From an uncultured Spirochaetales bacterium (GTDB lineage: Bacteria; Spirochaetota; Spirochaetia; Sphaerochaetales; Sphaerochaetaceae): 48,354 nt of DNA. The notes under the pieces are model-generated. The model saw only the letters and a list, made by a program, of their open reading frames with translations. It was not told where the DNA came from and searched no databases. This document shows positions 7,733 to 15,483 of this stretch, piece by piece. The position numbers and the translations under genes are program-made. Every line of letters begins with the position of its first letter. Within the stretch, counting starts at the first letter, position 1. The stretch spans positions 1 through 48,354 of the forward strand of contig CALXOO010000013.1 in NCBI GenBank assembly GCA_944390045.1, written 5' to 3'.

Positions 7733-8426
7733 GATGTCCGGCCTCCTCAAGATACCGCCTGCCTGTATTGCTTGCGAAGTATGCCTCACGTGATCCGAAG
7801 AAGCACTCATGTCCGAGATGAAGAATGTGGCTCGCACTGTTGAGCGCCGGATGAATGTCATGTGTGACCATTATTATTGTCATGCCCTCCATGTTGAGAC
7901 TGTCGATCAGGGCGTAAAGCTCACTGGAACTGTGTATGTCCAGACCGGCGACCGGCTCGTCAAGCAGCAGGACGGACCTGGCAGCGACAAGGGCACGTGC
8001 CAGCAGGACACGCTGGCGCTGTCCGCCGGAGAGATCCTGGAACGGACGTCTTCTGAGCTCCCACATGCCCATCCGCTCCAGATTTGTGCGGGTCCTTTCC
8101 TTCGCCTCAGTGCTGTGGAAGAAGCGGCGGCCGAGTTTGCCGACAGCCCCGCTCAGAGCAACTTCCCATACACTTGTGGGAAAATTGCGCTCTCCCTGAA
8201 GAACCTGGGGAAGATAGCCTATCCCGCCCTTTCCTATATGAAAGTCCAGACTTCCGGACATCGGACGGATCAGGCCCAGTATCGCCTTGACCAGGGTTGA
8301 CTTTCCAGCACCGTTGTCACCGACGATGCACAGGTAGTCTCCCTCTTCCAGAGTAAAGTCTATATCACTGACAACCTCCTGCCCCTCGTATCCGAGTGTC
8401 AGGTTCCTTGCCTCAAGCAGTCTCAA
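7725..8426 (-). CDS. znuC: Zinc ABC transporter ATP-binding protein
   Basis: A 233-residue ABC ATPase on the inner face of the membrane that drives zinc uptake. Walker A is GDNGAGKST (about residue 37), the signature is LSGGQRQRV, and Walker B is VLLLDEPVAGLD, followed by the switch His in MVTHDIH. All catalytic parts are intact and the length is normal. It overlaps znuA by 4 nt (ATGA, 8423-8426) and znuB by 8 nt, so the three transporter parts are translationally coupled. Confidence 0.95.
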   Translation of the reverse strand: MRLLEARNLTLGYEGQEVVSDIDFTLEEGDYLCIVGDNGAGKSTLVKAILGLIRPMSGSLDFHIGKGGIGYLPQVLQGERNFPTSVWEVALSGAVGKLGRRFFHSTEAKERTRTNLERMGMWELRRRPFQDLSGGQRQRVLLARALVAARSVLLLDEPVAGLDIHSSSELYALIDSLNMEGMTIIMVTHDIHPALNSASHILHLGHECFFGSREAYFASNTGRRYLEEAGHHD

Positions 8427-9355
8427 TTCAGCGCCTCCTCAAGCACGGCCAGGTTCTCTTCCATCAGGCTTATATAATCAACACCGCGCTCAAAGTCCCG
8501 TCTTGATACATTGTGGACGCTGTTGAACTGGAGAACGCGTGCTCCTGTCTCTGCGGCGATGGCCGAGCTCAGCATCGTATTCGCAAGCTCCATGTGGAGT
8601 ATCACGGGGATGCTGTTCTCATTCACATAGTCAATCATCGCGGCGACCGTCCTCGCCGAAGGCTCGCTCTGTGCAGCGCAGCCCGGGTATGCGGCGAACC
8701 AGTCAAGTCCGAATTCCCGTGCGAAATACAGGAGCGGGAAGCGGTCGGCAACAACAATCGTGCGGCGTTCAGAATTATCTGCAAGCGCCCTGAATTCATC
8801 CCTCAGACCGGCTATGCGGGAAATATAATCATCAGCGCGCTGCCTGTAGGTCTCGGCATTGTCAGGATCGATTGACGAGATCACACCGCACAGACTGTCC
8901 ACGATCGCCATCTCATTCTCAAGACTCGTCCAGACATGTTCGTCCACCATCGCATGATCATGCTCATGGCCGTGATCCTCCTCTCCTTCAACAATGCCCT
9001 GCTCACTCTCATAGAGCACAGTCGGAACATGGTCCACGAGGCGGAAGGAATTCACACCCTCAAGGGAATCCAGAATGCTGTCTATCCAGCTGTCGCTCTC
9101 TCCTCCGTTGTATATGAAGAGATCGGCCTCCGCGATCCTCATGGCATCATCGACCGACGGCTCATAAGAGTGGCTGTCCGTCCCGGCGGGGAGGAGCATG
9201 CTGAGATCCGCAGCCGTACCGGCAATTGCCCTGGCCGCGTCATAAGCAGGAAAGGAAGAGGCTATGATGTCAATGCGCCCGTCATCCGCACTTTCAGTCC
9301 CAGGACAGGAGGACAGAAGCACGAGGGCAAGAAGCAGGAGCAGGATGTATCTCAC
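8423..9355 (-). CDS. znuA: Zinc-binding lipoprotein (ZnuA type)
   Basis: A 310-residue metal-binding protein of the cluster A-I/TroA family. The GTG start at 9355 is preceded by GGAGG and overlaps the regulator's stop as GTGA. Residues 1-16 are a lipoprotein signal peptide ending LLSS, with Cys17 as the lipidated residue, so it is anchored in the membrane. TDSHSYEPS gives the first metal His. A His/Asp/Glu-rich loop (DHGHEHDHAMVDEHVW) is typical of zinc rather than manganese binders. A later conserved segment, HMELANTMLSSAIAAETG, holds the remaining ligand region. Confidence 0.93.
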   Translation of the reverse strand: MRYILLLLLALVLLSSCPGTESADDGRIDIIASSFPAYDAARAIAGTAADLSMLLPAGTDSHSYEPSVDDAMRIAEADLFIYNGGESDSWIDSILDSLEGVNSFRLVDHVPTVLYESEQGIVEGEEDHGHEHDHAMVDEHVWTSLENEMAIVDSLCGVISSIDPDNAETYRQRADDYISRIAGLRDEFRALADNSERRTIVVADRFPLLYFAREFGLDWFAAYPGCAAQSEPSARTVAAMIDYVNENSIPVILHMELANTMLSSAIAAETGARVLQFNSVHNVSRRDFERGVDYISLMEENLAVLEEALN

Positions 9356-9729
9356 TTTCCAGCCTCCTTCCTGCTGCACTCCGGGCACAGGAGGCTTATC
9401 ATGGCACCCTCACTCAGCCTGAGCCCCTCAGTCTCAAGCAGTGCGGCTATCCTGCCGCTTACTGCCTCATCAATATGTACGAGCGCTCCGCATGAGGAGC
9501 AGCAGCCATGCAGATGGTGCGAGCAGGAGCCCACATAGGACCAGATACGCTCACGTCCCCGCATTGAGACGGCCACCAGGCCCTCACGGCAGGCCTGGGA
9601 AAGTATCCTGTAGACTGACGAGAGCCCGACATCTCCGAGCCTGGAAGCGAGCTCACGGGCACCCAGGCCTCCGCCGGAGGCCCTGAGCATGTCGATCACT
9701 TCCTTCTTCTGTCTGGTATCATATTCCAT
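9352..9729 (-). CDS. zur: Fur-family regulator, probably Zur
   Basis: A 125-residue winged-helix metal sensor. The N-terminal half has the Fur helix-turn-helix layout (ELASRLGDVGLSSVYRILSQ). HHLHGCCSSCG and CPEC supply the two Cys-x-x-Cys pairs of the structural zinc site, with neighbouring His residues for the sensing site. It is the first gene of the operon zur-znuA-znuC-znuB and should repress it when zinc is plentiful. The start has no Shine-Dalgarno; the promoter lies so close that the leader would be about 5 nt. PerR or Fur activity cannot be excluded, but the operon context favours zinc. Confidence 0.85.
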   Translation of the reverse strand: MEYDTRQKKEVIDMLRASGGGLGARELASRLGDVGLSSVYRILSQACREGLVAVSMRGRERIWSYVGSCSHHLHGCCSSCGALVHIDEAVSGRIAALLETEGLRLSEGAMISLLCPECSRKEAGK

Positions 9730-9735
9730 GCAAAT

Positions 9736-9750
9736 TGAGAATTATTCTCA
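9736..9750. promoter_or_regulatory. Fur/Zur-type operator, perfect 7-1-7 palindrome
   Basis: TGAGAAT-T-ATTCTCA is a perfect palindrome with a single central base, the classic arrangement of Fur-family boxes. It lies 6 bp before the regulator's start codon and covers the -10 element, so binding would block the promoter of zur-znuACB. This is direct sequence evidence for autoregulation, though the bound metal is inferred. Confidence 0.8.
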
Positions 9751-9768
9751 GATTCGCAGGATTGTCAA
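9741..9768 (-). promoter_or_regulatory. Promoter of the zur-znuACB operon
   Basis: On the minus strand, a perfect TTGACA (9768-9763) and AATAAT (9746-9741, five of six consensus bases) are 16 bp apart. Transcription should start about 5 nt before the ATG at 9729, giving an almost leaderless mRNA. Confidence 0.7.
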
Positions 9769-9830
9769 GCAGGAGAACCGGAAGCGCCTGCCGATGATTC
9801 AGTGTCTGGAATGCGGACCTGATTCCTGTT

Positions 9831-10568
9831 TCAGGCTCTCCCCTGCTCTTTCAGGACGCGTTCCGGGTAGTTCGTTATGATCCCGTCAACGCCCCAGGCT
9901 ATGGCATTGCGGATATCATCCACCTCATTCACTGTCCACATGTTTACAATCCGTCCTTCCTTATGGAGCTCACTGACCAGTGCGGCATCCATATCCCTGA
10001 AGTCCGGGTGATAGCATTCAACATCCAGTTCCCTCATCACGACGCCCTGATGGTACATCCTCATTCCGCTGAAGAGGAGTCCGATGCGGCATTCCGGATC
10101 AAGCCGCTTCATTTTCAGCACTGACAGCCAGTTGAACGAGGAGTAGATCACGTTATCTTCCAGACCGTGCCGCCTGACGAGTTCAAGCACCTTCTCCTCC
10201 AGCCCGGGATAGTAGACAGGAGCAGTCTTCAGCTCGATGTTGGTCACCTTGTCCCTGTGTCCTTCCATGAAAGAGAGATATTCATCCAGTGATGGGATGG
10301 GAGTGAAGCCGAAACGGTCATCCTTCGTCTTTCCCGCGCTGATTCCCTCAAGTTCGCTGCGCGTCAGCTCCCAGACCATGGAATCAACCCCGGCAGTACG
10401 CGCCAGACTCTCATCGTGGATGATCATCACCTCGCCGTCCTTTGAGAGATGAACGTCGTTCTCGATGCCGTCAGCTCCTTCCTCGAGCGCCTTGCTGAAG
10501 GCTAGCATGGTGTTCTCAGGCCATTCTCCGCTGGAGCCGCGGTGCGCAAACACTCTCGCCTGTGTCAT
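9831..10568 (-). CDS. Glycerophosphodiester phosphodiesterase
   Basis: A 245-residue GDPD-family TIM-barrel enzyme that splits glycerophosphodiesters into glycerol-3-phosphate and an alcohol. HRGSSGEWPENTMLAF carries the His-Arg and the Glu-Asn of the active site. EGADGIENDVHLSKDGEVMI gives the metal-binding Glu-x-Asp, HDE the second catalytic His, and NIELKT the later Glu and Lys. There is no signal peptide, so it is cytoplasmic. The ATG at 10568 follows GGAGG inside the previous gene, one base after that gene's stop, so translation is coupled to the zinc-ribbon protein. Confidence 0.93.
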   Translation of the reverse strand: MTQARVFAHRGSSGEWPENTMLAFSKALEEGADGIENDVHLSKDGEVMIIHDESLARTAGVDSMVWELTRSELEGISAGKTKDDRFGFTPIPSLDEYLSFMEGHRDKVTNIELKTAPVYYPGLEEKVLELVRRHGLEDNVIYSSFNWLSVLKMKRLDPECRIGLLFSGMRMYHQGVVMRELDVECYHPDFRDMDAALVSELHKEGRIVNMWTVNEVDDIRNAIAWGVDGIITNYPERVLKEQGRA

Positions 10569-10569
10569 G

Positions 10570-10782
10570 TCAGCCTCCAATCAGGAAGTCAAGGATGTCC
10601 CAGCCTGCGCTGTTCTGCTTCTTGTACAGCTCACTGTAGCCGCACTGAGTGCAGGTCACGACAGTAAATTTCTTGTTCTGGACATCGAAGATCTTGGCGA
10701 AGTTCCCGCCTGTGGCCTGGAACTGGTCAACCTCATAGTGCATATTGCCGCACTTAGGGCAGACATATTGTATCTTATCCAT
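10570..10782 (-). CDS. Small zinc-ribbon protein (DUF2082/Zn-ribbon_13 type)
   Basis: A 70-residue protein with two Cys-x-x-Cys knuckles, YVCPKCGNMHYE and TCTQCGYSELYK, separated by QATGGNFAKIFDVQNKKF. This matches the small 'predicted nucleic-acid-binding Zn-ribbon' proteins of Firmicutes and relatives (COG3478). It ends LDFLIGG, also typical. AGGAGA precedes the ATG. Its role is unknown; the tight link with the phosphodiesterase may be fortuitous. It is divergently transcribed from the zinc-ribbon membrane gene. Confidence 0.85.
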   Translation of the reverse strand: MDKIQYVCPKCGNMHYEVDQFQATGGNFAKIFDVQNKKFTVVTCTQCGYSELYKKQNSAGWDILDFLIGG

Positions 10783-10813
10783 GTCTTTCTCCTGACATCA
10801 GGATAGCTTTTTG

Positions 10814-10842
10814 TTGACCTTTGTCCAGCTTTTTTCCATATT
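10814..10842 (+). promoter_or_regulatory. Promoter giving a leaderless transcript
   Basis: TTGACC (10814-10819) and CATATT (10837-10842) are 17 bp apart, and the downstream ATG begins only 7 nt after the -10 element. No Shine-Dalgarno is present, so the mRNA probably starts at or next to the A of the ATG. Confidence 0.5.
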
Positions 10843-10849
10843 TCTAGCC

Positions 10850-11296
10850 ATGAGTGATTTCCAAAGGAAACTGGAGGAGTTCTTCCGTGGCAGACACGGC
10901 AGCGACCAGCTGTCGTTCACACTCTCACTGGCAGGGCTCGTGCTCGTATTCTGCTCGCCCGCCTTTACCAACCAGGACCTGAGAATGGCCTTCTCCATTG
11001 TCGGCCTTGCCCTCATTATCTGGGCAGTCTTCCGCGTCTTTTCCAGGAACGAGGCCCGCAGGGCCAGGGAAAACGAGGTCTTTCTGGGCTTCTTCAGGCG
11101 TTCCGGATCAACTTCCGCCAGGGCACAGGCACGCAAGGCCGAAAAAGAGAAGAAAAGACGGCTGAAGGAAAAACTCAAGACACACGAGATGTTCTACTGT
11201 CCCAAGTGCGGGGCCAGCTGCTTTGTGCCGAAGGGAAAGGGAAAGGTGCGCATAACCTGTCCCAAGTGCGGTGAGAAATTCATAGGAAAAACCTGA
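10850..11296 (+). CDS. Membrane protein with C-terminal zinc ribbon
   Basis: A 148-residue protein. After a charged N-terminus come two hydrophobic helices (about 25-43 and 48-67), then a strongly basic, probably coiled stretch rich in Arg, Lys and Glu, and finally a zinc ribbon with CPKCGASC and CPKCGEKF. The layout suggests a two-helix membrane anchor holding a cytoplasmic zinc knuckle. The ATG at 10850 is chosen because the hydrophilic MSDFQRKLEEF start fits; the open frame begins at a TTG at 10811, inside the promoter. Its stop overlaps the next start (TGATG), so it leads a three-gene operon with the DUF5685 and J-domain genes. Confidence 0.75.
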   Translation: MSDFQRKLEEFFRGRHGSDQLSFTLSLAGLVLVFCSPAFTNQDLRMAFSIVGLALIIWAVFRVFSRNEARRARENEVFLGFFRRSGSTSARAQARKAEKEKKRRLKEKLKTHEMFYCPKCGASCFVPKGKGKVRITCPKCGEKFIGKT

Positions 11297-12111
11297 TGTT
11301 CGGTTACGTGCTGTTGAACGCGAAAAGCGCAAGCGAAGAGGAGAAGAAGCGCTACACCCTCTATTACTGCGGCCTGTGCAAGGCCCTGGAGAAGAATCAC
11401 GGCAGGGCCTCGACAAAGGCCCTGAGCTACGATATGACATTCCTCTACATGCTGCTTGCCGACCTCTACAACCAGGAAGGCTGCGTGGAGAGGGAAAGAT
11501 GCACCATCCATCCGGTCGGCGGACGCGATTTCATGTCCAGCCCTGTGGGAGCGTACTGTGCGGACATGCAGCTCCTGCTTGCCTGGTACAGCGCCAGGGA
11601 CAAAGTCAGGGACGGTGACGACGGGAAGGCGGCAGCCTTTCTCTCCGCGATGGAGGCCGAGACGAGACGCACTGAGGACAGATACCCGAGGCAGGCACAG
11701 GCAATCAGGCTCAACCTTGACCTGATAACGAAGGCGGAGCTTGATGACGAGCGTGATGTGGAGATACCTTCAGGCTACTTCGCCTCGCTGATGGGAGAGA
11801 TCTTTGCCCCGTACGAGGACCAGTGGTACAGCCGCCTGTCGCTCATCGGACAGGGACTTGGGCGCTTCGTGTACATTCTGGACGCCTGGGATGACCTGGA
11901 AAAAGACAGGAAAAGACGTCATTACAATCCCTACTTCGACAGGGAAAAGGATGATAACCTCTTCAACGAGGTCCGGGAGGATCTGACAATAGCGGCATCC
12001 AGCGCTGCGGAGGAACTTGAGAGATTGCCTTTGGATGAGAATCTGTCTATCCTTCGGAATATAATCTACAGCGGCATCTGGACGAAGTTCGATGTGAGGA
12101 AACACAAATGA
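11296..12111 (+). CDS. DUF5685-family protein
   Basis: A 271-residue soluble protein matching the DUF5685 family: MFGYVLLNAKSASEEEK, YYCGLCKAL, and later FVYILDAWDDLEKDRKRR followed by an Asn-Pro-x-Phe segment. The helical fold with D-A-W-D-D-L-x-x-D resembles metal-binding Asp clusters of isoprenoid-type all-alpha enzymes, but this is my inference. YYCGLC and the later Cys residues could bind metal. It overlaps the previous stop as TGATG and the next start as ATGA. DUF5685 genes are often found beside J-domain genes, as here, which points to a chaperone-linked role. Confidence 0.8.
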   Translation: MFGYVLLNAKSASEEEKKRYTLYYCGLCKALEKNHGRASTKALSYDMTFLYMLLADLYNQEGCVERERCTIHPVGGRDFMSSPVGAYCADMQLLLAWYSARDKVRDGDDGKAAAFLSAMEAETRRTEDRYPRQAQAIRLNLDLITKAELDDERDVEIPSGYFASLMGEIFAPYEDQWYSRLSLIGQGLGRFVYILDAWDDLEKDRKRRHYNPYFDREKDDNLFNEVREDLTIAASSAAEELERLPLDENLSILRNIIYSGIWTKFDVRKHK

Positions 12112-12689
12112 GAGACCCATACAGCGTGCTAGGCCTCACTCCGGGTGCCAGTGAGGATGAGATAAAAAAGGCATACAAGAGGCTTGCGAAACAGTACCAT
12201 CCTGATGTCACGGGCAACTCACCCGAGGCAGAGCGGAAGATGCAGGAGATAAACGCGGCCTACGATGAGCTGATGAACAAGCGGGGAGGCTACAATCCTT
12301 TTGAGAGCCAGTCGGCCTACAACAGGACAAATGACGAGGAACCGCTGATCTTCCAGGCAGTGCAGAACTATATCCGCGCACACCGCTTCAACGAGGCCCT
12401 GACCGCGCTGGGACAGATTCCGCAGAATGAGCGCAGTGCGCGCTGGTATCATCTCAATGCCATCGCCTACGCAGGCATCGGGAACAGGATGGAAGCCACG
12501 CTCTCGGCACGCAAGGCAGTGCAGATGGACTCGGGCAACAGCGAGTACCAGGAGCTGCTGCAGTACCTGGAGAGCGGAAGAAGCGCCTATCAGAGGACTT
12601 ACACGACATATGGTCCGGCGGCAGGCGGAGGGCTGGGCAGCATCTGCTGCACGCTCTTTTTCATGAGGATGTGCTGCTGTCCGTTCTGA
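12108..12689 (+). CDS. J-domain protein with TPR-like region and Cys-rich tail
   Basis: A 193-residue protein. Residues 1-60 are a J domain with YHPDV, the HPD tripeptide that stimulates DnaK ATPase. The middle (about 85-150) has the alternating small/aromatic pattern of two or three tetratricopeptide-like helical pairs (NEALTALGQIP, WYHLNAIAYAGIG, EATLSARKAV). The last 18 residues are hydrophobic and Cys-rich, ending MRMCCCPF, perhaps a membrane or metal-binding tail. It lacks the zinc finger of DnaJ, so it is a specialised co-chaperone. It is translationally coupled to the DUF5685 gene. Confidence 0.85.
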   Translation: MRDPYSVLGLTPGASEDEIKKAYKRLAKQYHPDVTGNSPEAERKMQEINAAYDELMNKRGGYNPFESQSAYNRTNDEEPLIFQAVQNYIRAHRFNEALTALGQIPQNERSARWYHLNAIAYAGIGNRMEATLSARKAVQMDSGNSEYQELLQYLESGRSAYQRTYTTYGPAAGGGLGSICCTLFFMRMCCCPF

Positions 12690-12710
12690 CAGCGCACTGA
12701 TGCCGTGCTC

Positions 12711-13295
12711 TCACCTTCTGAAATACGGGTCCATCACATTCCTTACAATTCTTGACAGCTCACGCGGCAGCGCCTCGAGATCTATTCCGCTGCGCCCCAT
12801 GATGGAGTCAATGAAGGCCTCGACAATGCCGTTGACGACAAAGTTCACCGCACAGCGGTAACTGATCATGCTGTGCATGTTGCTGCCGGACAGGAAGTGC
12901 GTGCTCTCGAGATAGCCGACGACATTCTTTCTCCACAGGTCCACGATGTTGCGTCCGTTGTCGATTGAGAGCACCGCCTTGTAATATTCCGGATCCTTCT
13001 TCACAAAGTTCACGCAGGCTGTGAGTATCCGCTCAAGATCCATCAGCGCCCGGGGCAGATCCAGCCCCTTGAAAATGGATCCGAGCTCGCCGGCCACCTC
13101 GCTCTGGACGCTCTCCAGCACCTCTCCGAGGTTCTTGAAGTGCGCATAAAACGTTCCCCTGTTCACTCCGGCCTTCTGGGCAACCTCGCTGATCGTTATC
13201 TGATCGAAATCCTTGTCCCTCATCAGGCTCAGCAGAGCGCCCCTGATCAGGTTCTTGCTTCTGATTGATGATCTGTATTCCGCTTTCGCACCCAT
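12711..13295 (-). CDS. TetR/AcrR-family regulator
   Basis: A 194-residue regulator with an N-terminal TetR helix-turn-helix: ITISEVAQKAGVNRGTFYAH at about 34-53. The C-terminal ligand domain resembles the DhaS-like TetR_C group. It is the last gene of the ilvA-HAD-tetR operon, sharing one base (TAATG) with the HAD gene. Its ligand and targets are unknown, and no clear palindrome was found in the ilvA upstream region. Confidence 0.88.
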   Translation of the reverse strand: MGAKAEYRSSIRSKNLIRGALLSLMRDKDFDQITISEVAQKAGVNRGTFYAHFKNLGEVLESVQSEVAGELGSIFKGLDLPRALMDLERILTACVNFVKKDPEYYKAVLSIDNGRNIVDLWRKNVVGYLESTHFLSGSNMHSMISYRCAVNFVVNGIVEAFIDSIMGRSGIDLEALPRELSRIVRNVMDPYFRR

Positions 13296-14113
13296 TATCC
13301 GATTACTCCAAAGTGCCTGAGGGCATCGCCGATTCCATCCTTGTCACAAGCTGCGGTCACATAGTCCGCCGCTGAGACCACACTAGGACCACTTGTACCC
13401 ATGGCCACGCCGATACCGGCCTGTCTGAGCATCTCCACGTCGTTCGATCCGTCGCCGAATGCGATTGAGGCCGAGAGAGGAAGTCCGAACCAGTCAAGCA
13501 GGACCTTCATCGCACCGGCCTTGTTCACGTTCTTCTGGCACACCTCGGCCATCAGCGACGCGGGAACTCCGACAGTGTTGTCAATGATGTCAAAGCGTGG
13601 GCTGAAGAGCCTTCGGGCACGGTCCATGTCTCCCTGCGGTGTGATCAGCACAAGCTTCGTGACCTTCTCCACAGCACCAAGGCTGTCAGTCTGCCTGAGA
13701 TTCGACAGTGATATGCCAACGCCAAGATGCCTGCGGAATATGTCCTCCATCACGGCAATGAAATCACCGGAATACCAGCTGGCGCTGTCGGTCTGGAGCA
13801 TGGAAAGCCAGCCGTGTCCCGTACTCTTCTCAAGGAAAAATGAGAGATCCTCCGCACTGACAAAGGAAGAGAAGATGTCCTTCTGTCCGGCAAAGGCCCT
13901 CGCTCCTCCTGAAAAGACGGCACCGTCGAATGGAATGCCCTCCAGCCTCCTGTCAAGCTCTCCGGGAGACCGCCCTGTCGCGACGAAGAGCAGATGTCCC
14001 CGGTCATGAGCCTCAAGCAGGGCCTTCCTCGTGTCATCAGGCAGGGAGGATCCGAAGGGAATCAGCGTCCCGTCCACATCAAAGAAGAGGGCGCGGGTCA
14101 CAGTATCGTGCAT
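13295..14113 (-). CDS. HAD-superfamily phosphatase, Cof type
   Basis: A 272-residue HAD-IIB phosphatase. Motif I is FFDVDGTLI with the nucleophilic Asp, motif II is FVATGRS, motif III is the Lys in KNVNKAGAMK, and motif IV is AFGDGSNDVEML. The cap between motifs II and III is of the Cof type, which acts on sugar phosphates, flavin nucleotides or pyridoxal phosphate. The ATG at 14113 overlaps ilvA by 16 nt; a GTG at 14101 that would give a GTGA overlap is an alternative start. The PLP-dependent neighbour makes PLP phosphatase activity conceivable but unproven. Confidence 0.9.
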   Translation of the reverse strand: MHDTVTRALFFDVDGTLIPFGSSLPDDTRKALLEAHDRGHLLFVATGRSPGELDRRLEGIPFDGAVFSGGARAFAGQKDIFSSFVSAEDLSFFLEKSTGHGWLSMLQTDSASWYSGDFIAVMEDIFRRHLGVGISLSNLRQTDSLGAVEKVTKLVLITPQGDMDRARRLFSPRFDIIDNTVGVPASLMAEVCQKNVNKAGAMKVLLDWFGLPLSASIAFGDGSNDVEMLRQAGIGVAMGTSGPSVVSAADYVTAACDKDGIGDALRHFGVIG

Positions 14114-15300
14114 CTGTATCCAAGTTCTCCGCGGATAGCATCGACAATGCTGCTGATATGTTCCCGGTTCCTTGTCTCAAGGCCCAGACGCAGCATGCAG
14201 TGCTGCAGATCCGTGCTGTCGGTCTTCCTGTCGTGCTCGACAGAGACGACGTTCGCCCCCAGCGAGGCCACAAGGGCACTGACTACTGCCAACTGTTTCG
14301 GCCTGTCGAAGACTTCGATCTCAAGCTCGACCTGGCGGCCCTGCATCATCAGACCGCGCGTGATGACCCTGGAGAGGATCGTGACGTCAATATTTCCTCC
14401 TGAGACGAGGCAGACTGTCTTCCTGCCGGCCAGATCGGTCTTTCCGGCCATCGCCGCGGCGACAGATACGGCACCAGCACCTTCTGCGACCAGTTTCTGC
14501 TGTTCCATCAGGGAGAGGATCGCAGATGCTATCTCGTCCTCTGTGACAGTCACGATCTCGTCAACATACTTTGAGCAGTATTCAAAGGTCTTCTCTCCCG
14601 GCATCTTGACGGCGATTCCGTCCGCTATTGTCGAGACCCGGTCCAGCGCCACTCGCCTGTGAACGTCGAAGGCATGCCGCATGCTGGCAGCTCCAGCCGC
14701 CTGGACGCCGATGACCCTGCAGCCGGGCTTCAGGCTCTTGATGGCGAAGGCCATGCCGCTGATCAGTCCGCCTCCTCCCACAGGAACCACGCAGGTATCC
14801 ATCTCGGGAAGTGTGTTCAGGATCTCCAGTGCGATTGTCCCCTGCCCCGCAATGACGTCGTCATCGTCAAAGGGATGTATCATTGTGCGTCCTGTCTCCT
14901 GGGCGATCTGAAGAGCCCTCTCATAAGCATCATCGTACACACCGGGAACCAGCTCGACAGCGGCTCCGTAACCGCGTGTGGCCTCCACCTTCGATATCGG
15001 GGCGCCGTCCGGAATGCAGATGAGCGCGTCGATTCCGGCCCTCTGCGCCGCCAGGGCCACACCCTGGCTATGGTTGCCGGCCGAACAGGCAACAACACCG
15101 CGCGCCTTTTCCTCGGCGCTCAGACGGAAGATCTTGTTGTATGCGCCACGCAGCTTGAAGGAACCTGTCAGCTGCAGGTTCTCTGTCTTGAGATAGACAT
15201 CATTGTCCGGAAACATCCTCGGGGCACGGATCAGGTCAGTCTGCCTTGCCACCCCGTTGAGAGCAAAAGCAGCCTGGTATAGCGAATCGAGTGTCAGCAT
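14098..15300 (-). CDS. ilvA: Threonine ammonia-lyase with ACT domain
   Basis: A 400-residue PLP enzyme that deaminates threonine to 2-oxobutanoate. Lys49 in TGSFKLRGAYNK forms the Schiff base, SAGNHSQGVA is the substrate loop, and VPVGGGGLISG is the glycine-rich phosphate-binding loop. The C-terminal 70 or so residues (from EIEVFDRPKQLAVV) are a single ACT domain. This is the TdcB-plus-ACT architecture of about 400 residues rather than the 510-residue biosynthetic IlvA, so the role may be catabolic or biosynthetic. No other isoleucine genes are nearby. It is first in the operon with the HAD and TetR genes. Confidence 0.92.
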   Translation of the reverse strand: MLTLDSLYQAAFALNGVARQTDLIRAPRMFPDNDVYLKTENLQLTGSFKLRGAYNKIFRLSAEEKARGVVACSAGNHSQGVALAAQRAGIDALICIPDGAPISKVEATRGYGAAVELVPGVYDDAYERALQIAQETGRTMIHPFDDDDVIAGQGTIALEILNTLPEMDTCVVPVGGGGLISGMAFAIKSLKPGCRVIGVQAAGAASMRHAFDVHRRVALDRVSTIADGIAVKMPGEKTFEYCSKYVDEIVTVTEDEIASAILSLMEQQKLVAEGAGAVSVAAAMAGKTDLAGRKTVCLVSGGNIDVTILSRVITRGLMMQGRQVELEIEVFDRPKQLAVVSALVASLGANVVSVEHDRKTDSTDLQHCMLRLGLETRNREHISSIVDAIRGELGYRCTIL

Positions 15301-15349
15301 GGCAAAACCTTAATCCCTTTGGGCAATTCTTTGCAACGCTTGAACGGGG

Positions 15350-15355
15350 TATAAT
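15350..15355 (+). promoter_or_regulatory. -10 element upstream of the OsmC gene
   Basis: A perfect TATAAT lies 128 bp before the OsmC start. The -35 region is weak (TTCTTT at 17-bp spacing). The implied leader of about 120 nt contains a 6-bp hairpin (GGACCT-TTG-AGGTCC, near 15408-15422) and short ORFs. Confidence 0.35.
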
Positions 15356-15427
15356 CATGAAAGAAGCCGCACATGTCAGGCATCAGACATTCATGTGAGG
15401 CGGACTGGACCTTTGAGGTCCTGATCC

Positions 15428-15481
15428 ATGATAATTGTGGACAAAGACGGAACTCTGGTGTACGAAGAAGGAGGAGATTGA
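15428..15481 (+). CDS. Possible 17-residue leader peptide before OsmC gene
   Basis: ATG at 15428 opens a 17-codon ORF with product MIIVDKDGTLVYEEGGD, ending two bases before the OsmC ATG. The OsmC Shine-Dalgarno (GGAGGAG) lies inside its last codons, so translation of the short ORF could expose or hide that site. Its own ribosome site is weak (GAGGT). The peptide resembles ordinary coding sequence, so it could also be a gene fragment. Confidence 0.3.
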   Translation: MIIVDKDGTLVYEEGGD

Positions 15482-15483
15482 AC

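Noticed and set aside
8936..9538. 200-codon plus-strand frame across znuA and zur
   Set aside because: Antisense to two well-supported genes, with no ribosome site or recognisable product.
9831..9870. Short CCTGA/TCAGG hairpin at the end of the phosphodiesterase gene
   Set aside because: Only 5 bp with no T-run; not a supportable terminator.
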